A stretch of DNA of 64,000 bases, from contig OU015500.1 of the NCBI GenBank assembly GCA_907164885.2, forward strand, positions 53,387,283 through 53,451,282, in the 5' to 3' direction. The notes beneath the pieces are model-generated. The model saw nothing but the letters and a program-made list of their open reading frames with translations, was not told the DNA's origin and searched no databases. The translations under genes and the position numbers were made by a program. Below are positions 23,491 to 35,102 of this stretch, one piece after another. Each line of letters starts with the position of its first letter. The first letter of the stretch is position 1. The DNA comes from Dolomedes plantarius. Its lineage: Eukaryota; Arthropoda; Arachnida; Araneae; Dolomedidae.

Positions 23491-23911
23491 CAATTTAACA
23501 TTTAAAGACACAATCTTTATGAAAAAATTTCATTTGTGTAGTTCTTTAGTTTTTCCTCATTACACTGGCGAAAATAGTTTTCTTTTTCTATTCCCTATCT
23601 ACTTCCTATTTACACATTACACAATTCTTTCGACATATTTGCGCATATAAAATAACCCGACCTACCATAAGAAAGACTCACTATAACTTTCAATGATCTT
23701 TGTCAACTGGTATTACTTAACAGCAGTGGAGTAAATTCTATCATTAATCTTAATCATAGCTTTTTTAAAAATAAATGGAGTAACATCAAAGTAACTGATT
23801 AGGGTGCAGATAAATTATCCAAAATTGGCTAGGAACACACAAACCAACATAACAAAAACTATTGTGAAGAGGATGCAAATGATGCATAATACGGACAAAG
23901 GACTCATTTAT

Positions 23912-24640
23912 TGGGTTGTCCAGAAACTACTTTCGGTTTTTTTTACTTTACATAAAAAACATTTTTTTTATAAAAAGCGATAACTTTAATCAGTAATGTA
24001 TTGACAATTTTGTTCAATATCCATTTGTCATCTTCTAGAAGATCTCACGATTAAACATTCATAGATCTTTGACCTTTTACTGCAAAAAAACACTTTCGAA
24101 ATGGTATTTTACATCGTCATCTCAAATACCGATTTACCTGATAAGGTGTTTTGCATGGAATGAAACAAATTGTAGTCTAATGGTGCAATATCGGGTTTAT
24201 ATAGAGGATGTGGTAACACGTCCCATCCAAGCTACAAAAGTTTCTAACGAATAACTAAATATGTATGGCGTTTGGCATTGCCCTGATGGAACACAATACC
24301 TTTACGATCCACTAAATCTGAACTTGTATGTTTCTCTCAGGTTTGTTAATCTTTGAGGGTATACATTATAATAGATCGTTTCGTTCCTTGTTAAAAGCTC
24401 AAAGTAATCAGTTTCCTTATAATGCCTAAAAACTGATAACATCACCTTCTTTTGATGGACATCGGCTTTTGATGTAGTTTGAGCTGACTAATCAGGCTGA
24501 AAGCCATGATCTGTTAGATGAATTTAGACTCTTAGAAAGCTCACGTACAGTTATGAGGCGATCAACTGTAATCAGTTCGTTTAATAAGTGCTTCAATCAG
24601 TACTTCCATCAGAAATTAGTTTACGGGGAACGCAATAAAT
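23912..24640 (-). pseudogene. mariner-family transposase, heavily decayed
   Basis: Minus-strand reading recovers a mariner transposase in pieces. In order these are a KADVHQKKVMLSV-like block near 24450, YFELLTRNETIYYNVY near 24390, GIVFHQGNAKRHT near 24280 and GWDVLPHPLYKPDIAPLDYN near 24200, then LFHSMQNTLSGKS. The second catalytic aspartate of the HQDNA motif is now glycine. The third is kept in APLDYN. Many stops and several frameshifts occur. The sequence GGTTGTCCAGAAACTACTTTCGG at 23923-23945 is probably the 3' terminal repeat. I cannot find the partner, so it is likely 5'-truncated. Confidence 0.8.
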
Positions 24641-24649
24641 TCCGGGGAA

Positions 24650-25047
24650 TGCTGTGAACTTTAATAAAAAATATTTCTCATTTGCATTTTGACACATTTG
24701 AATTTTTACTTATTTTTTGCTGTTTTATAGGAACTGAAGAAAATTTGGAGAACCAAAGTATACACCATGATATATTTTTAGAAACAATAAAATTGTATAT
24801 ATATTTTTGGTGATAATTTTTAAAATTTAATTAAAAATAATAATATAGTGTGATCTGGATGAAAATTTTCAAAATTGTGCCCATTTAGGATTGGAGATTT
24901 CATAATTAAACATTAAAGTTTTCTACTAATTTCCTTCATAAGTTTATCTCTTAACTTTTCAAATACATACGTATTTTAACATAGCAATCATTACTACAGT
25001 TCACACGTTAACACACGTAATTTTCTCCAAAATCAAACTATAAAATA
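24650..25047. other. no recognisable gene
   Basis: AT-rich spacer before the Tc1 element. Confidence 0.5.
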
Positions 25048-25049
25048 TA

Positions 25050-26458
25050 CACTGCTGGCCACCCAAATTGCAACACCAAGAAATACAAGAGATATCACAA
25101 CAAAATTTATTTTGTAGATAACATGTTGACCAAGTATCAAATGATTAAATTTATAGAATTCTGTGAAGTGTGGTTCCTGCCAAAATCAGTAGCCAGAGTA
25201 GCCGCCATTGCTGGAGATCACCGCTGCCACACGCCTCGGCATTGATCCAAAGAGACTTTGGATGAGTTCCTGGGGTACAGCAGACCAAGCAGCTTCCACA
25301 CGTTGCCAAAATTGATCTGCTGTGACAGCTGGGGATGGAATCTGGGTCAATCGTAGAGCAACAATGGACCACATGTTTTCTATCGGCGAAATATCCGGAG
25401 AGCGAGGCGGCCAGGAAAGCAATTCAATCTGGCGATTGACGAAGAACCGTTGGACAATGCGTGCCACTTGTGGTCGCGCATTATCCTGTTGAAATATGGC
25501 TGTGGGCAAGCCCTGAAGGTAAGGAAGGACAACTGGCTCCAACACCTCGGAGATGTACCGCTGGCTGTTTAAAGTACCGGCAATGCGTACTAGAGGTGTG
25601 CGAGAGTGATATCCCATACCGCCCCATACCATAATACCCGGTGCAGGACCAGTGTGGCGGTGCATAATGCAGCTGTTCAGCATCCTCTCTTCACGGTGTC
25701 TCCAGACTCGAATGCGACCATCGTGGTGTTGCAGACAGAAGCGTGACTCGTCAGTAAAGACAATTTCATTCCATTCCGCCGTCCACATCCTTCTGTCATC
25801 GCACCATTGGCGGCGGAGACGTCTGTGGTTCTGCGTCAAGGGTAGACAAAGCAATAGACGTCTTGCGGACAGACCACTCTGCTGTAAACGGCGTCGAATG
25901 GTACGCGTAGACACTGGATGATGCGTTACAGACTGCATGTGCTGTGCTATGGTTCATGATGTGACTGAGCTATCCGTCACTGCCATGCGCACAATTAGCC
26001 TGTCATCACATGAAGTGGTGCGCTGAGGTGGATGCGATCGAACACGCCGGTCCGTCGTAGACCCCTGCATCCAACGATCACATATCTGCATTAAAGTTGT
26101 TTGGTTTCGTCCAACACGACTACCAATTTCCCTGAAAGATAATCCACAATCTCTGTAGGCCACTATCCTTCCCCTGTCGAACTCGGATACTTGATCAAAA
26201 GATGATCGCTGTTTTCGACGAGGCATAATTGATCGTTTTTTTGAAAAAACCACAAGAAAAACATAATTGCCGAACTTGAAATCGTCGAAATCTCCAAGCC
26301 TTAAATAGCGCTTTGAAGTGGCACCACAGGCGCGCGTGATGTGCGTCTGCGCTGAAATTCTAATCATTTGCATATCTCACCTCCGCTAATGCATGTTGTA
26401 AATTTCATGTTATTTGCATGTTTCCTTCAGGGTGTTGCATTTACAGTGGCCAGCAGTG
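25050..26458 (-). mobile_element. Tc1 element, copy 1
   Basis: A 1409-bp element between TA dinucleotides (25048-25049, 26459-26460). It starts CACTGCTGGCCACCCAAATT and ends with the inverted GTGGCCAGCAGTG; both ends continue into a GCAACACC match. A second copy lies at 52559-55881. Confidence 0.95.
25186..26226 (-). pseudogene. Tc1 transposase, one stop codon (copy 1)
   Basis: Minus strand, from MPRRKQRSSFDQVSEFDRGR at 26226 to GGYSGY at 25186. Two N-terminal helix-turn-helix units (LSFREIGSRVGRNQTTL; RTIRRRLQQSGLSARR) bind the inverted repeats. The catalytic domain shows FTDESRFCLQHHDGR, MVWGGMGYHSRTPL, FQQDNARP and SPDISPIENMW. Thirty-four residues separate the second aspartate from the glutamate (DD34E). 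The only break is TGA at 25954-25956, where copy 2 has CGA (arginine): a C-to-T change at a CpG. The open frame extends further upstream to 26373, but the second copy also has a methionine at the position used here. It is otherwise full length for the family (about 345 codons). Confidence 0.95.
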
Positions 26459-26460
26459 TA

Positions 26461-29400
26461 TTTCAACAGTTATTTTAACTGGATAAAAAATAACCTGAAT
26501 TTTAAGTATTAGAGGCAACAGAACTATGCAAATCATATATTTGAAATTTGCAAGACTTGCATTCAGTTGTACTTTCAAAAATTAGTTTGATGGAGGGATC
26601 ATACGACAATGGAACACTGCAAAAGGAAATATATATATATATGTGTGTGTATGTTTGTTTTAATTGCGTTAATTTTTTTATAGAACTACAATTAATGTAT
26701 GTGTTTCTTTAAAACATATCTATGGTTCCCGATATAAAAGGATTAAGTCAAAATGTGATTTTTAGATATTTGTTAGTGTTGATAAAAAAATCTTTTGACC
26801 TGTATAAAAGGCCTAAGTCCATCAATTTTGTATACAAAACTACATTTCTTTGTGCAAAAGACTCAAGTCAAAATTATATTTCTGTGATTGGTATAAAAGC
26901 CAATAACTTGGTGTATTTCAATCACTGTTTTTGACTTAAACCCTTTAAACCGAACACCATTATGATTTATTTTCATGTACTTATTACTTTAGACATTTTA
27001 TTTTTCAGTGATAATAAACCATAATTAATATCTATGTCTGAAAATGCAGGGCAGTTCATTTATATTATTCAATACCTTTCTTCATTCAACTTTTTCTCTC
27101 TTTCTTTTATCTATCATCTTGTATTATGAAGAGAAAGTGATTGTACAGAAATGTGAGAAAAGAAATGCATTATCTTTCACACTATCAGGAAACACGCTAC
27201 GATGAAAAAAAAGTGTAAGAATGTCTTGTTAAAACACAATGACTGTGTTACAGAATACTGTCGTTTTAGTTTTATCGTATAACAGGCTTTATGGACCGTG
27301 TAAAAGGTGACATCGGCCAGTTGATTAATGAACAAAGGGGGATAGAAATGGAGTTTTCTACCTTTTTTACCCAAGTGATTAGGGAAAGTTATTCTTATAG
27401 CTCTCACATTGTCATTTCTGCTGAAGATGGAAAAATTTCATTTTGTCTCGTACGTAAAGATGTTTCAGTTTTTGATCGTAAAGGTGAAACGTAAGTGATT
27501 AAATTTTATCAATATTTAATGATAAATAAAAGCCATATTTTCATAATATTTATTTATTTTTCGCTTATCATTTTATGAAAAATGCAAAATGATTCTTGTC
27601 TTGATATGTTTAAAATAATTATTGCATATTTTTTTAAATTTTATTTAACATTCCTTTTCATAAATAATTAGACTTGTTTTTATGATTTATTTCAACACAT
27701 ATTGTGTCCTGTATAAATTTAAAACATTTAAGTTTAAGGAATTTTTTACTGTCTACTATATTTGAATTTTATAAATTGCTAGTAAAATATATCTTTTCAC
27801 TATTTGAGAATAGGCACCATTGTAGGAGAGTTAGAATAAAAATATTAATAATATTAATTAAACAGTTAAAATTCTGAACCATCCAGAAGAAACGGAAAAA
27901 TTAGATACAACTTTTAAAATGAGAAATATTAAATGGAAAGACTGTTGGCTGATAGAATTTAAATATTTTTCTTATTTAAAAAGTATTCAAGTATACTCAC
28001 GAGTTTCAAAACTTATTTAAATTAATTGAAAATTAGAGCAAAACAAACTATAAGTCAAAGATTAACAAAAATAGGAGTTACTTAACATTGATTGATTTTG
28101 TGTTCTTTTATATAAAATCTGTCAATGAAATTAAAAACCTAATGTAAAAAAAATATATGTACATTTTAGCAATAAATTGCAATAAAAAAAACTTTGAAAT
28201 TGTCAATGAAATCAGCAACAGTACTATGTTGAAACTTGCTTTTGTTCGAGGTTAATCTATTGAATTATGCTGAATTTACCAAAATTTAATTCTAATCATG
28301 CAAATGGAACTAAAGCAACATAGTCTATCAAGGAAAATTCTCCACGCAAAATATGACCTATATCCTTTCATGGAATTTGTGAATGAAACGGTTATAAATA
28401 ATTCATTTGCAGATTGTTATTTAGTTTGTTTTTTGACTAGTTTATAAATTATTGAGTTTAATATTATTTTTCTGAAAATATAGATATGAATAAAATATTC
28501 ATTTTTACTTTAATGGTTGTGTATGGCATTAATATGATTAATTTCTTACATTGCTAGATAAATTTATTTAAACACGAATATCGGAAACTGCAGTTCAGGT
28601 ATGAGTTTTGCCTTCTCTATGGGTTTCTTAGCATGGGACCGAGATAATTAGATTGCTGCGAAGCTCATTTCTGAAGAAAAATTCTCCTATATTAGTGTCA
28701 GTCCAGACCATAGCAGAACGGATGAGGTACCAAAGCTGTGAAGTGCAAAATTTAGATGATCTGAAGTTTATTAAGTTGCAGGAATCCCGACCATAGAAAT
28801 ATGCCATTTTCAAATGTTATTTTGATTATCTAAGCAGTCGTGAACCATATATGGAATAAAAAAATCTAACTTTAGTTGAAATAATTAAAGAAACATTAAA
28901 TAGCTATTTACTTATCTGTAAAGAATTGTCAATAAACTATTAGACATACAATAAATTATTAAACATATGAAAATAATAAAAGAGTTACTTAAGAGAAAAA
29001 TTAATGTCAAATTTCCTCTAAAACAAAAAGAACTGATGAGAGGGAGAACCTCTCCTTTTGTATTTAAAAATTAATATTTTATGCATGCCTGAAACACAGT
29101 ATCCTATATTGTTTTACTTTCAGCATTCCCAGATTAATAATTATCTTAACTATTAATTAAAATTCGTTGTTCACGTCATTCCTATGGCATCAAAAAACAT
29201 GAATAACAAACAAGTTGCTGCAACTAATAAAACAAGACTGAAGAAATAACAAATATTATGGAAAAATCAATTTTTCAAAATGAATAGTTTCATTATTGAA
29301 AATGGTTTTTAAATCCCCTGAAATGATTTCCTGTAAAGACTGATACATTTGGCTTTTCAAATGTCTCATCAAACAATGAAAACTAATAATTTTCGCTACA

Positions 29401-30439
29401 CACGTAGTTTACAAACGAAATGTGATTATAAAATTATACAAAATTCCATGAAATATGTTTAATTTCGCGTTTGCATTTATACAGTAGGCATAAAGACATG
29501 CTAAACACGTTGAAGAAAATTTCTTTAAAAAAAGATAAAAAAACTTTCAAAATTTCATTTATAAAATTTTCGTTACTTAAGAATTCTTTGTTTTAAAAAA
29601 AGAATAAAATTTGTATTCAAACGTAGATAAAAGTGCTTTTTATTTAATCAGAAGTTTTCGTCAAATCAAAAAGTACCTTAAATAGTGACACTATATTAAA
29701 AACTTTGAGTAAAAGCAATATGAAACATCCTTGCAAATAGTCCTCGTTTAAAATAGTATTTTCGAAAGAATTTTTTCAGACACTTTCAAATTAGTTTTTG
29801 CTTTTAATCTAAATTTTTTATTGGAATATTCCCATAAGTATTGCAATTTATTTTCTCCCAACTTTTTTTTTCACAAACGAACAAAATTATTTAAACTGAA
29901 GAGTTCCCTGTGTTCAATATCTACATAAAACAGAATGTCTGGGCGCGGGAAAAAATTGTTTCATTTTCGTTTCAAATGCTTTCAATTTTCTTTCAGTAAA
30001 CGACATTCTTAGAATCAAAATGAAGGATTTTTCAGATAACGTCAGATGTTGAATGGGAACGTGGAGCATTTCTGTTTACTGTTCTATCCTTTGTAACAAA
30101 GCAACATCTCAAATTATATCTAGGGAGAATGAGAAGGTATTGTTAGATAAAATATTTATAAATTCGGACTGAGTTTGTCGGACAGATAAAACAAAATATT
30201 CCGTTATTTCTTTAGAATCGACTGAATTATGTTTCGTCCGATACTTTCTGTATGACAAATACTTAATAGGATTTTGATAAATACGAAGAATTTAAACAAA
30301 AGGAATATTGGATTAGAATGGAAGTTTGAGAAAGAAATATTGTTAAGTTATTTACACATCCGAGAAGATGGATACATCAAGGGATGAAAAAGTGATTTAT
30401 TCCGTGATATGAGAAAAAATTATCGTACATAAGTCTTTT
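26461..30439. other. no recognisable gene
   Basis: Nearly 4 kb of AT-rich sequence. A weak repeat with TATAAAAG(G/C)...AAGTC units occurs at 26730-26940. A short open frame at 27291-27494 ends next to a GTAAGT, which resembles a splice donor, but its protein matches nothing I know. Confidence 0.45.
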
Positions 30440-30810
30440 ACATATGTTGTCTGCAAATGGCTGGGACTGGGTGTAGACCCTTGTCCGTGGGGAGCCGGAA
30501 GTGTGCGACCACATCGCCGCATGCATTGCCCCGGGTGCACCATAGGCGGTGGGTCCACGCTGCACCCGTTTGATGGTCCACGAAGGTTGAACCGAGTCAA
30601 ATGGCGGGACCATACCACCTGACCCAGCACCCCCCGAGGCAATTTGAGAACTTGAAGGACATTGCAGTCATGACAGATTTTACGTGCACCAGCCACCATT
30701 TACCAACACGGCGATGTATTTGAAGAGACGGGCATCGAACCAGAGGCGTTCAGACGTTCAGATCATAGTCCCGCTACCCTTGCCAACTGGGTCATCGCGC
30801 TCATAATTTT
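30440..30810 (-). mobile_element. tRNA-derived SINE (putative)
   Basis: A GC-rich block of about 370 bp in AT-rich surroundings. On the minus strand it has an A-box-like GATGACCCAGTTGGC (30782-30796) and a B-box GGTTCGATGCCC (30730-30741), about 45 bp apart. These are RNA polymerase III promoter elements in tRNA-like order. The rest is a non-coding body; the 3' boundary on the minus strand (about 30440) is estimated from the drop in GC. It could be a tRNA pseudogene fused to other sequence. Confidence 0.65.
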
Positions 30811-31033
30811 AACATCTGTAGGTTCATACATATTTGTATGCTTTAAACTGGCTTGTTAACTCTGAGAATTTTAATTTTTCTATAATTTGTACTTCATGAA
30901 TGCTAACTGATAGAAATGTATTTGTATCCGAAATTATTCGAAGTGATAATAAATTGATACTGTGATTGATTAAATGTACAGTTCAATATATTACATACTT
31001 CAGTTCAATATATTACATAATCTTTTTTTAAGA

Positions 31034-31583
31034 AGGCCATGTTTGAGAGTATGGTGGAGTCATGGAACCAAGAATACGTCAGCTCAAATAATGGTAGTTT
31101 AACCAAGAAATTTTTCCCGTCCATTAGAATGAGACTCTCTTGCCATCACTTCTTTACTAACTACAAACTGACTCAGTTCCTCACAGGACATGGAAATTTT
31201 AAGAGCTATTTGAGTAGATTCAAATTGTGTTCGGCGACCCCCTGTGATTGCAGCGTTGGTGGCGAGGAAAATGCTGAACATGTTCTGTTTTTGTGTTCGA
31301 AGTACCGCAGGGAGAGAAATATTTTTAAATTGGCTCTTAAGGACTTAAATATTAACTGGCCTCCCAATTTCTCTCTGCTCGTTTCTGGGAAGTGTGCTTT
31401 CGGCTTATTTTGTAAATTTATTGTAAATATTTGTAATTCTTCTTAGTTTCTTTTATTTGTTTTATTTTGTCTGCTTCTTATGTTTTCTTAGTGTTTTATA
31501 CTTACCTCTGTAAGTCCCGTGTGATACTTTGTGGTACACGGGAATTTTATGTGTATTTTTTAATAAATTAAAAAAAAAAAAAT
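31034..31583 (+). mobile_element. 5'-truncated non-LTR retrotransposon (LINE)
   Basis: Only the last part of the reverse-transcriptase ORF, a short 3' UTR, AATAAA near 31562 and an A-run to 31583 are present. 5' truncation plus a poly(A) tail is the signature of target-primed reverse transcription. Confidence 0.85.
31039..31446 (+). pseudogene. LINE ORF2 C-terminus with zinc-binding motif (Jockey/R1-type)
   Basis: An open reading frame of 135 codons, truncated at its 5' end. Diagnostic are KKFFPSIRMRLSCHHFFTNY, LTQFLTGHGNFKSYLSRF, then the cysteine-histidine cluster C-x-C-x9-H-x4-C (TPCDCSVGGEENAEHVLFLC) followed by SKYRRERN. In Jockey- and R1-type elements this region follows the reverse transcriptase and binds nucleic acid. 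No stops are present. Exact clade uncertain. Confidence 0.85.
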
Positions 31584-31878
31584 ATGTATATATATATTAC
31601 ATACTCGGAATATTTCAATATTTTGGAACATTTTTTCTTCAATATAAATAAATATAAAAATAAATTTAGTTTTCTAGCATGTTTTTCTTAACAACCCTTT
31701 ATTTTTGCTATGAATATACAGCTTCAATATTAGTAATTTAAGTTTAACAGAAACGGCTATTTTTCAAAGATAGTAGTAAAATTTCCCTTGTGTGCATAAC
31801 AGTGCATTTAGGGTTGACCTATTTTAGAAACAATATACGTATATCACAATTACAGACGGATATATTTATAAATATGTA

Positions 31879-33100
31879 CCGTAAAATAGGGTGAGATTGT
31901 GCCAAGTTTATTCTTACTCCATTTCTTTATTTACCAACATAGTCGGATGAATTTAGTGTAGAAAGATAGATACACATTTCAGCTTTCTATTGCGTAGCAG
32001 AAAAACATTTTAAGTGGTTGGGGATGGTCGGGGTGAACTTTTTTTGTTGTACAATCTCGCCCCGTCAAGTGGGGCGAGATGAGGCCACGCCTTTATAGTT
32101 GCCATAGATTCATTCCTGGCACATTCACACACCTCTTACCTTGAAGCAAGAACACTCCCAGTTAATTTTAATTTTTTTAATAAAAATTTATTTTTCACAA
32201 ACATTAACAAATTTCATCAGCCTATTTTTGTCCAAATCCAAAATTTGTCGTTTGTCCCCACACAGGAAACACAAGCTTCCCCAATTGCATAAAAGTTGTT
32301 CCGCATTTGACCCGGATAGAACATCCTTTCTAATGAAACGACCACGAAGTCATTTATTCTGAAATCTGCTGTGATTGCAGTGACACCTTCAGCAACTGCA
32401 TTCTCTGTATTTGATTCCTCTTCGTTCTCTTGAGAATGATCGTGATCGTCTTGGTGGATTGTCCAGGTATGTAGCACCGTCCTTTTCGTCAGTATTACCC
32501 AATTCTCTTAGCAGAGAGCCCATGCTGCGTGATTTTTAAAAAATGTTACTTTATTAAAACATTTTTATACAGTTAGTTAAAGTTTCTTAAAAAATTTAAA
32601 TAGATAAATTATTTCAATAATTCTAGTCATTCTAATAATTAGAGTTGTGTTAATAATTCATCAGTTTACCAAAAAAAGTGGTTACGGTATCTCACCCCAT
32701 GTGCAATCTCACCCCATCAAGTGAACATATTTTAATTATAATCTGATAACACCACAACCAAAAACGGCACAGTAATGAAACTCCACAGATAAGACTTACA
32801 GATAGTAGGTGAAAAAAATTATATTACTTTCCAGTGCATAAAACTAATTCTTCATACCACGAGAACCAACAGTTTTTACTGGTTGCAATAAAGGGATAAA
32901 ATAGTGAATTGTTAAAAAAAAATGGCGGGAGTCCCAAAGATTGTATGAGAGGAGCGTGATAACACTTGTTGATTTGTACCCCTTAACCAACATACCGCTG
33001 TCCCGTGGTAAACGGGAAAACTGATAGCTTTAATAAAAAGCCACTAGAGAGCACTGATTTGCCAAATTCCGTGTTGGCACAATCTCACCCCATATTACGG
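31879..33100 (-). mobile_element. internally deleted DNA transposon, probably pogo/Tigger-like
   Basis: A 1222-bp element between TA dinucleotides (31877-31878, 33101-33102). Inverted ends: CCGTAAAATAGGGTGAGATT on the left and AATCTCACCCCATATTACGG on the right. GTGAGAT/CTCACC motifs recur inside (32038-32076, 32691-32720), including a hairpin with ATCTCGCCCC arms at 32045-32071. Only a short coding remnant remains. Confidence 0.8.
32217..32477 (-). pseudogene. transposase C-terminal tail remnant
   Basis: Eighty-six codons on the minus strand. An acidic stretch (HDHSQENEEESNTENAV) is followed by DFVVVSLERMFYPGQMRN and VSCVGTNDKFWIWTKIG. Such a tail (D-F-V-V-V..., ending in K-F-W-x-W) occurs after the DDE domain in some pogo-type transposases, so it is probably the end of one. 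The helix-turn-helix and catalytic domains are absent. The assignment rests on a short stretch and on the TA-flanked termini. Confidence 0.5.
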
Positions 33101-33308
33101 TAACTTATTCGGAATCAGAAGGTGGACATTACAACAGGCGTCGTCTTCGTTAGTAGTCATTGACTTAAGTGATCATATAATAAATACAGTTATAAGGAAT
33201 AGAAAGAGTTGAAGAACATCTACAGCAGGTATATACATTAAGATATGACAGGTTGTTTCTCTCTAGTTCGAACCATTACATGTTCATACTCATCTAGCGA
33301 AAAAATAT

Positions 33309-33316
33309 AAAATTAG

Positions 33317-33370
<54 letters not shown>
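33309..33370. repeat. (TA)n microsatellite, insertion site of Tc1
   Basis: TA repeat ending exactly at the left TIR of the Tc1 element. TA-rich sequence resumes after its right end at 44510. Confidence 0.95.
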
Positions 33371-33374
<4 letters not shown>

Positions 33375-33547
33375 CATGGACAAAAAAAATAGCGCACCAA
33401 GAAGGAGTCGTCAAAATGAAACGAAATTTTACATACGTAATGACTACTTTGATATAAGTAAATGATAAGAAAATCAAAGAAAAATAATAATTTATTTCAG
33501 AGAAAAAGGCAAAAGAACGGAGGAGTTACTACTCCGTTGGACCCCCT

Positions 33548-34255
33548 TGTTATAAAGACTCATGGAGTATATCTATTAATATTCAGGTCTTTATAACTGT
33601 CTCTCATAACTGCCATACATTGGCAGAAAAGAAAAATGATTTATTGCCAAAAAAGGCGATGCACGCCAAATCTGGTGTATTGAGCCTGTATTGCGCAGGC
33701 GCGAAGTACAGCTTGGCGCAAGTCATGACTAGCTTCGAAAAGTAACGACAGACAGCCCTTGGACGCGTTGGAAGTTGGTGACTTTGGGAGCGTGTGTGGA
33801 GTGTGGAGTGAGGAACAAGGCATGGCCTATTATAAGTATTTACCTTTTTTTATTATGGTGTCTTAAATAAATTTTATTATTTGCTCCTTAAACCCCTTGT
33901 CTGTAATTTAATTTGCTGTAGTGGATAATGTTTCTTTGGTAGAACTTAATTTATTGAATATTGTAATATGCTTAGCACGTGGATCAGGCTATATGTAGGG
34001 TTAAGTGTTTTCTTGCTAAGCTAAGTGCTGTTAACCTAAAGTAAATACTCTACTTAATCTATGTTACCTGAGACAACCTATCTGGGTGATCTTTCATGTC
34101 GCATTGTTACTTGAAGTTAATTCTGTAACTTAATTTAATACACAACGCATTTCAAGTTTCACCTTTTTTATGGCTGGCTTAACTATTCGCTAATTTGCTA
34201 CCACTTGTTCCGATACGGCTTCCCATTTGGAGTCGTAATTCTCGGCTTCACAACA
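33548..34255 (+). repeat. 5' LTR of gypsy element
   Basis: TTATAAAGAC at 33550 recurs inverted as GTCTTTATAA at 33590, giving a small stem at the LTR start. A TATAAG at about 33832 and AATAAA at about 33867 are candidate promoter and poly(A) signals. Confidence 0.93.
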
Positions 34256-35102
34256 TTTAGTACCGGTTGACCAGTCCTTAAAGTTAATATTTAAGGGTTT
34301 TTGTCTCATTTAGCGGTAACTTTTTTTTTAATTCCTTAACCTACGTGTGTAACGAAAAAATGCATCTGCTTAGTATTACCCCTGATTAGAATGTTGTTCT
34401 CTTTATAAATAAGTAATATATATGTATGTTAGTAATGCTAAAATTTCATTCACTTTGCTTTTTCTGTACCACATGATGCATTTTTTTATAATAGAGCATG
34501 AACGAAGCTATGTGTTTGTTATGTGCAATTATTTAATTATACAGTGATTTTATGAATATCTGAGTATTTGACATTGAATATTATTTAAGATTGGAATTTG
34601 TGTTATATTGATTGATTTTTCATGTGTAAAGGATATATTTTATTGCTTTTTGAATTACAATTCTTGATTTTAAACTTCATTATTGATATAAATTCATTTA
34701 ATATAAAGTGCTAATTATATTTCATTCATGCAACCTATCATATCTATGAGTTCATATAATATTTCTGACTGATAGTTGACATTTATGCTGAAATTTTAAT
34801 GCTAATTAAGCTGTGGTGAACCCAAGCATAATATTTGAAAAGTGTATTATTGAATAGTATCCCATTTTGTGTATGCATAACTTTTAATATACTTCTTTTC
34901 TAAATTATATTCATAATTCTTTACATTTTGTCATTTGCTGATTCATGTTATCTCCAATGGAATTCTTCTCTTACATTTTATGGTTCACTGCTTTCTGCAA
35001 ATTTTTGTTTACACATTGAATGTGTAAAACTCAAGTTATGTTATCTTTTGTGTGATCCTTGAGAATTTTAGTCCAGTTCTTTTACTTTTTGCTTTCTTGG
35101 AC
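34256..35102 (+). other. gypsy 5' leader
   Basis: About 850 bp of untranslated leader between the LTR and the gag start. The bases directly after the LTR (TTTAGTACCGGTTGACCAG) do not begin with the usual TGG, so I cannot name the primer tRNA. Confidence 0.7.

Noticed and set aside
27291..27494. Possible host exon of 67 codons ending before a GTAAGT
   Set aside because: No recognised motif, no matching acceptor or neighbouring exon seen; too short to support.
31010..31620. Target duplication of the LINE (TATTACATA on both sides)
   Set aside because: The left copy is not directly next to the element and the area is full of similar AT-rich sequence.
33641..33823. Same 60-codon open frame in both gypsy LTRs (33641-33823 and 42655-42837, minus strand)
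   Set aside because: It is repeated only because the LTRs are duplicates; it is antisense, short and has no domain.
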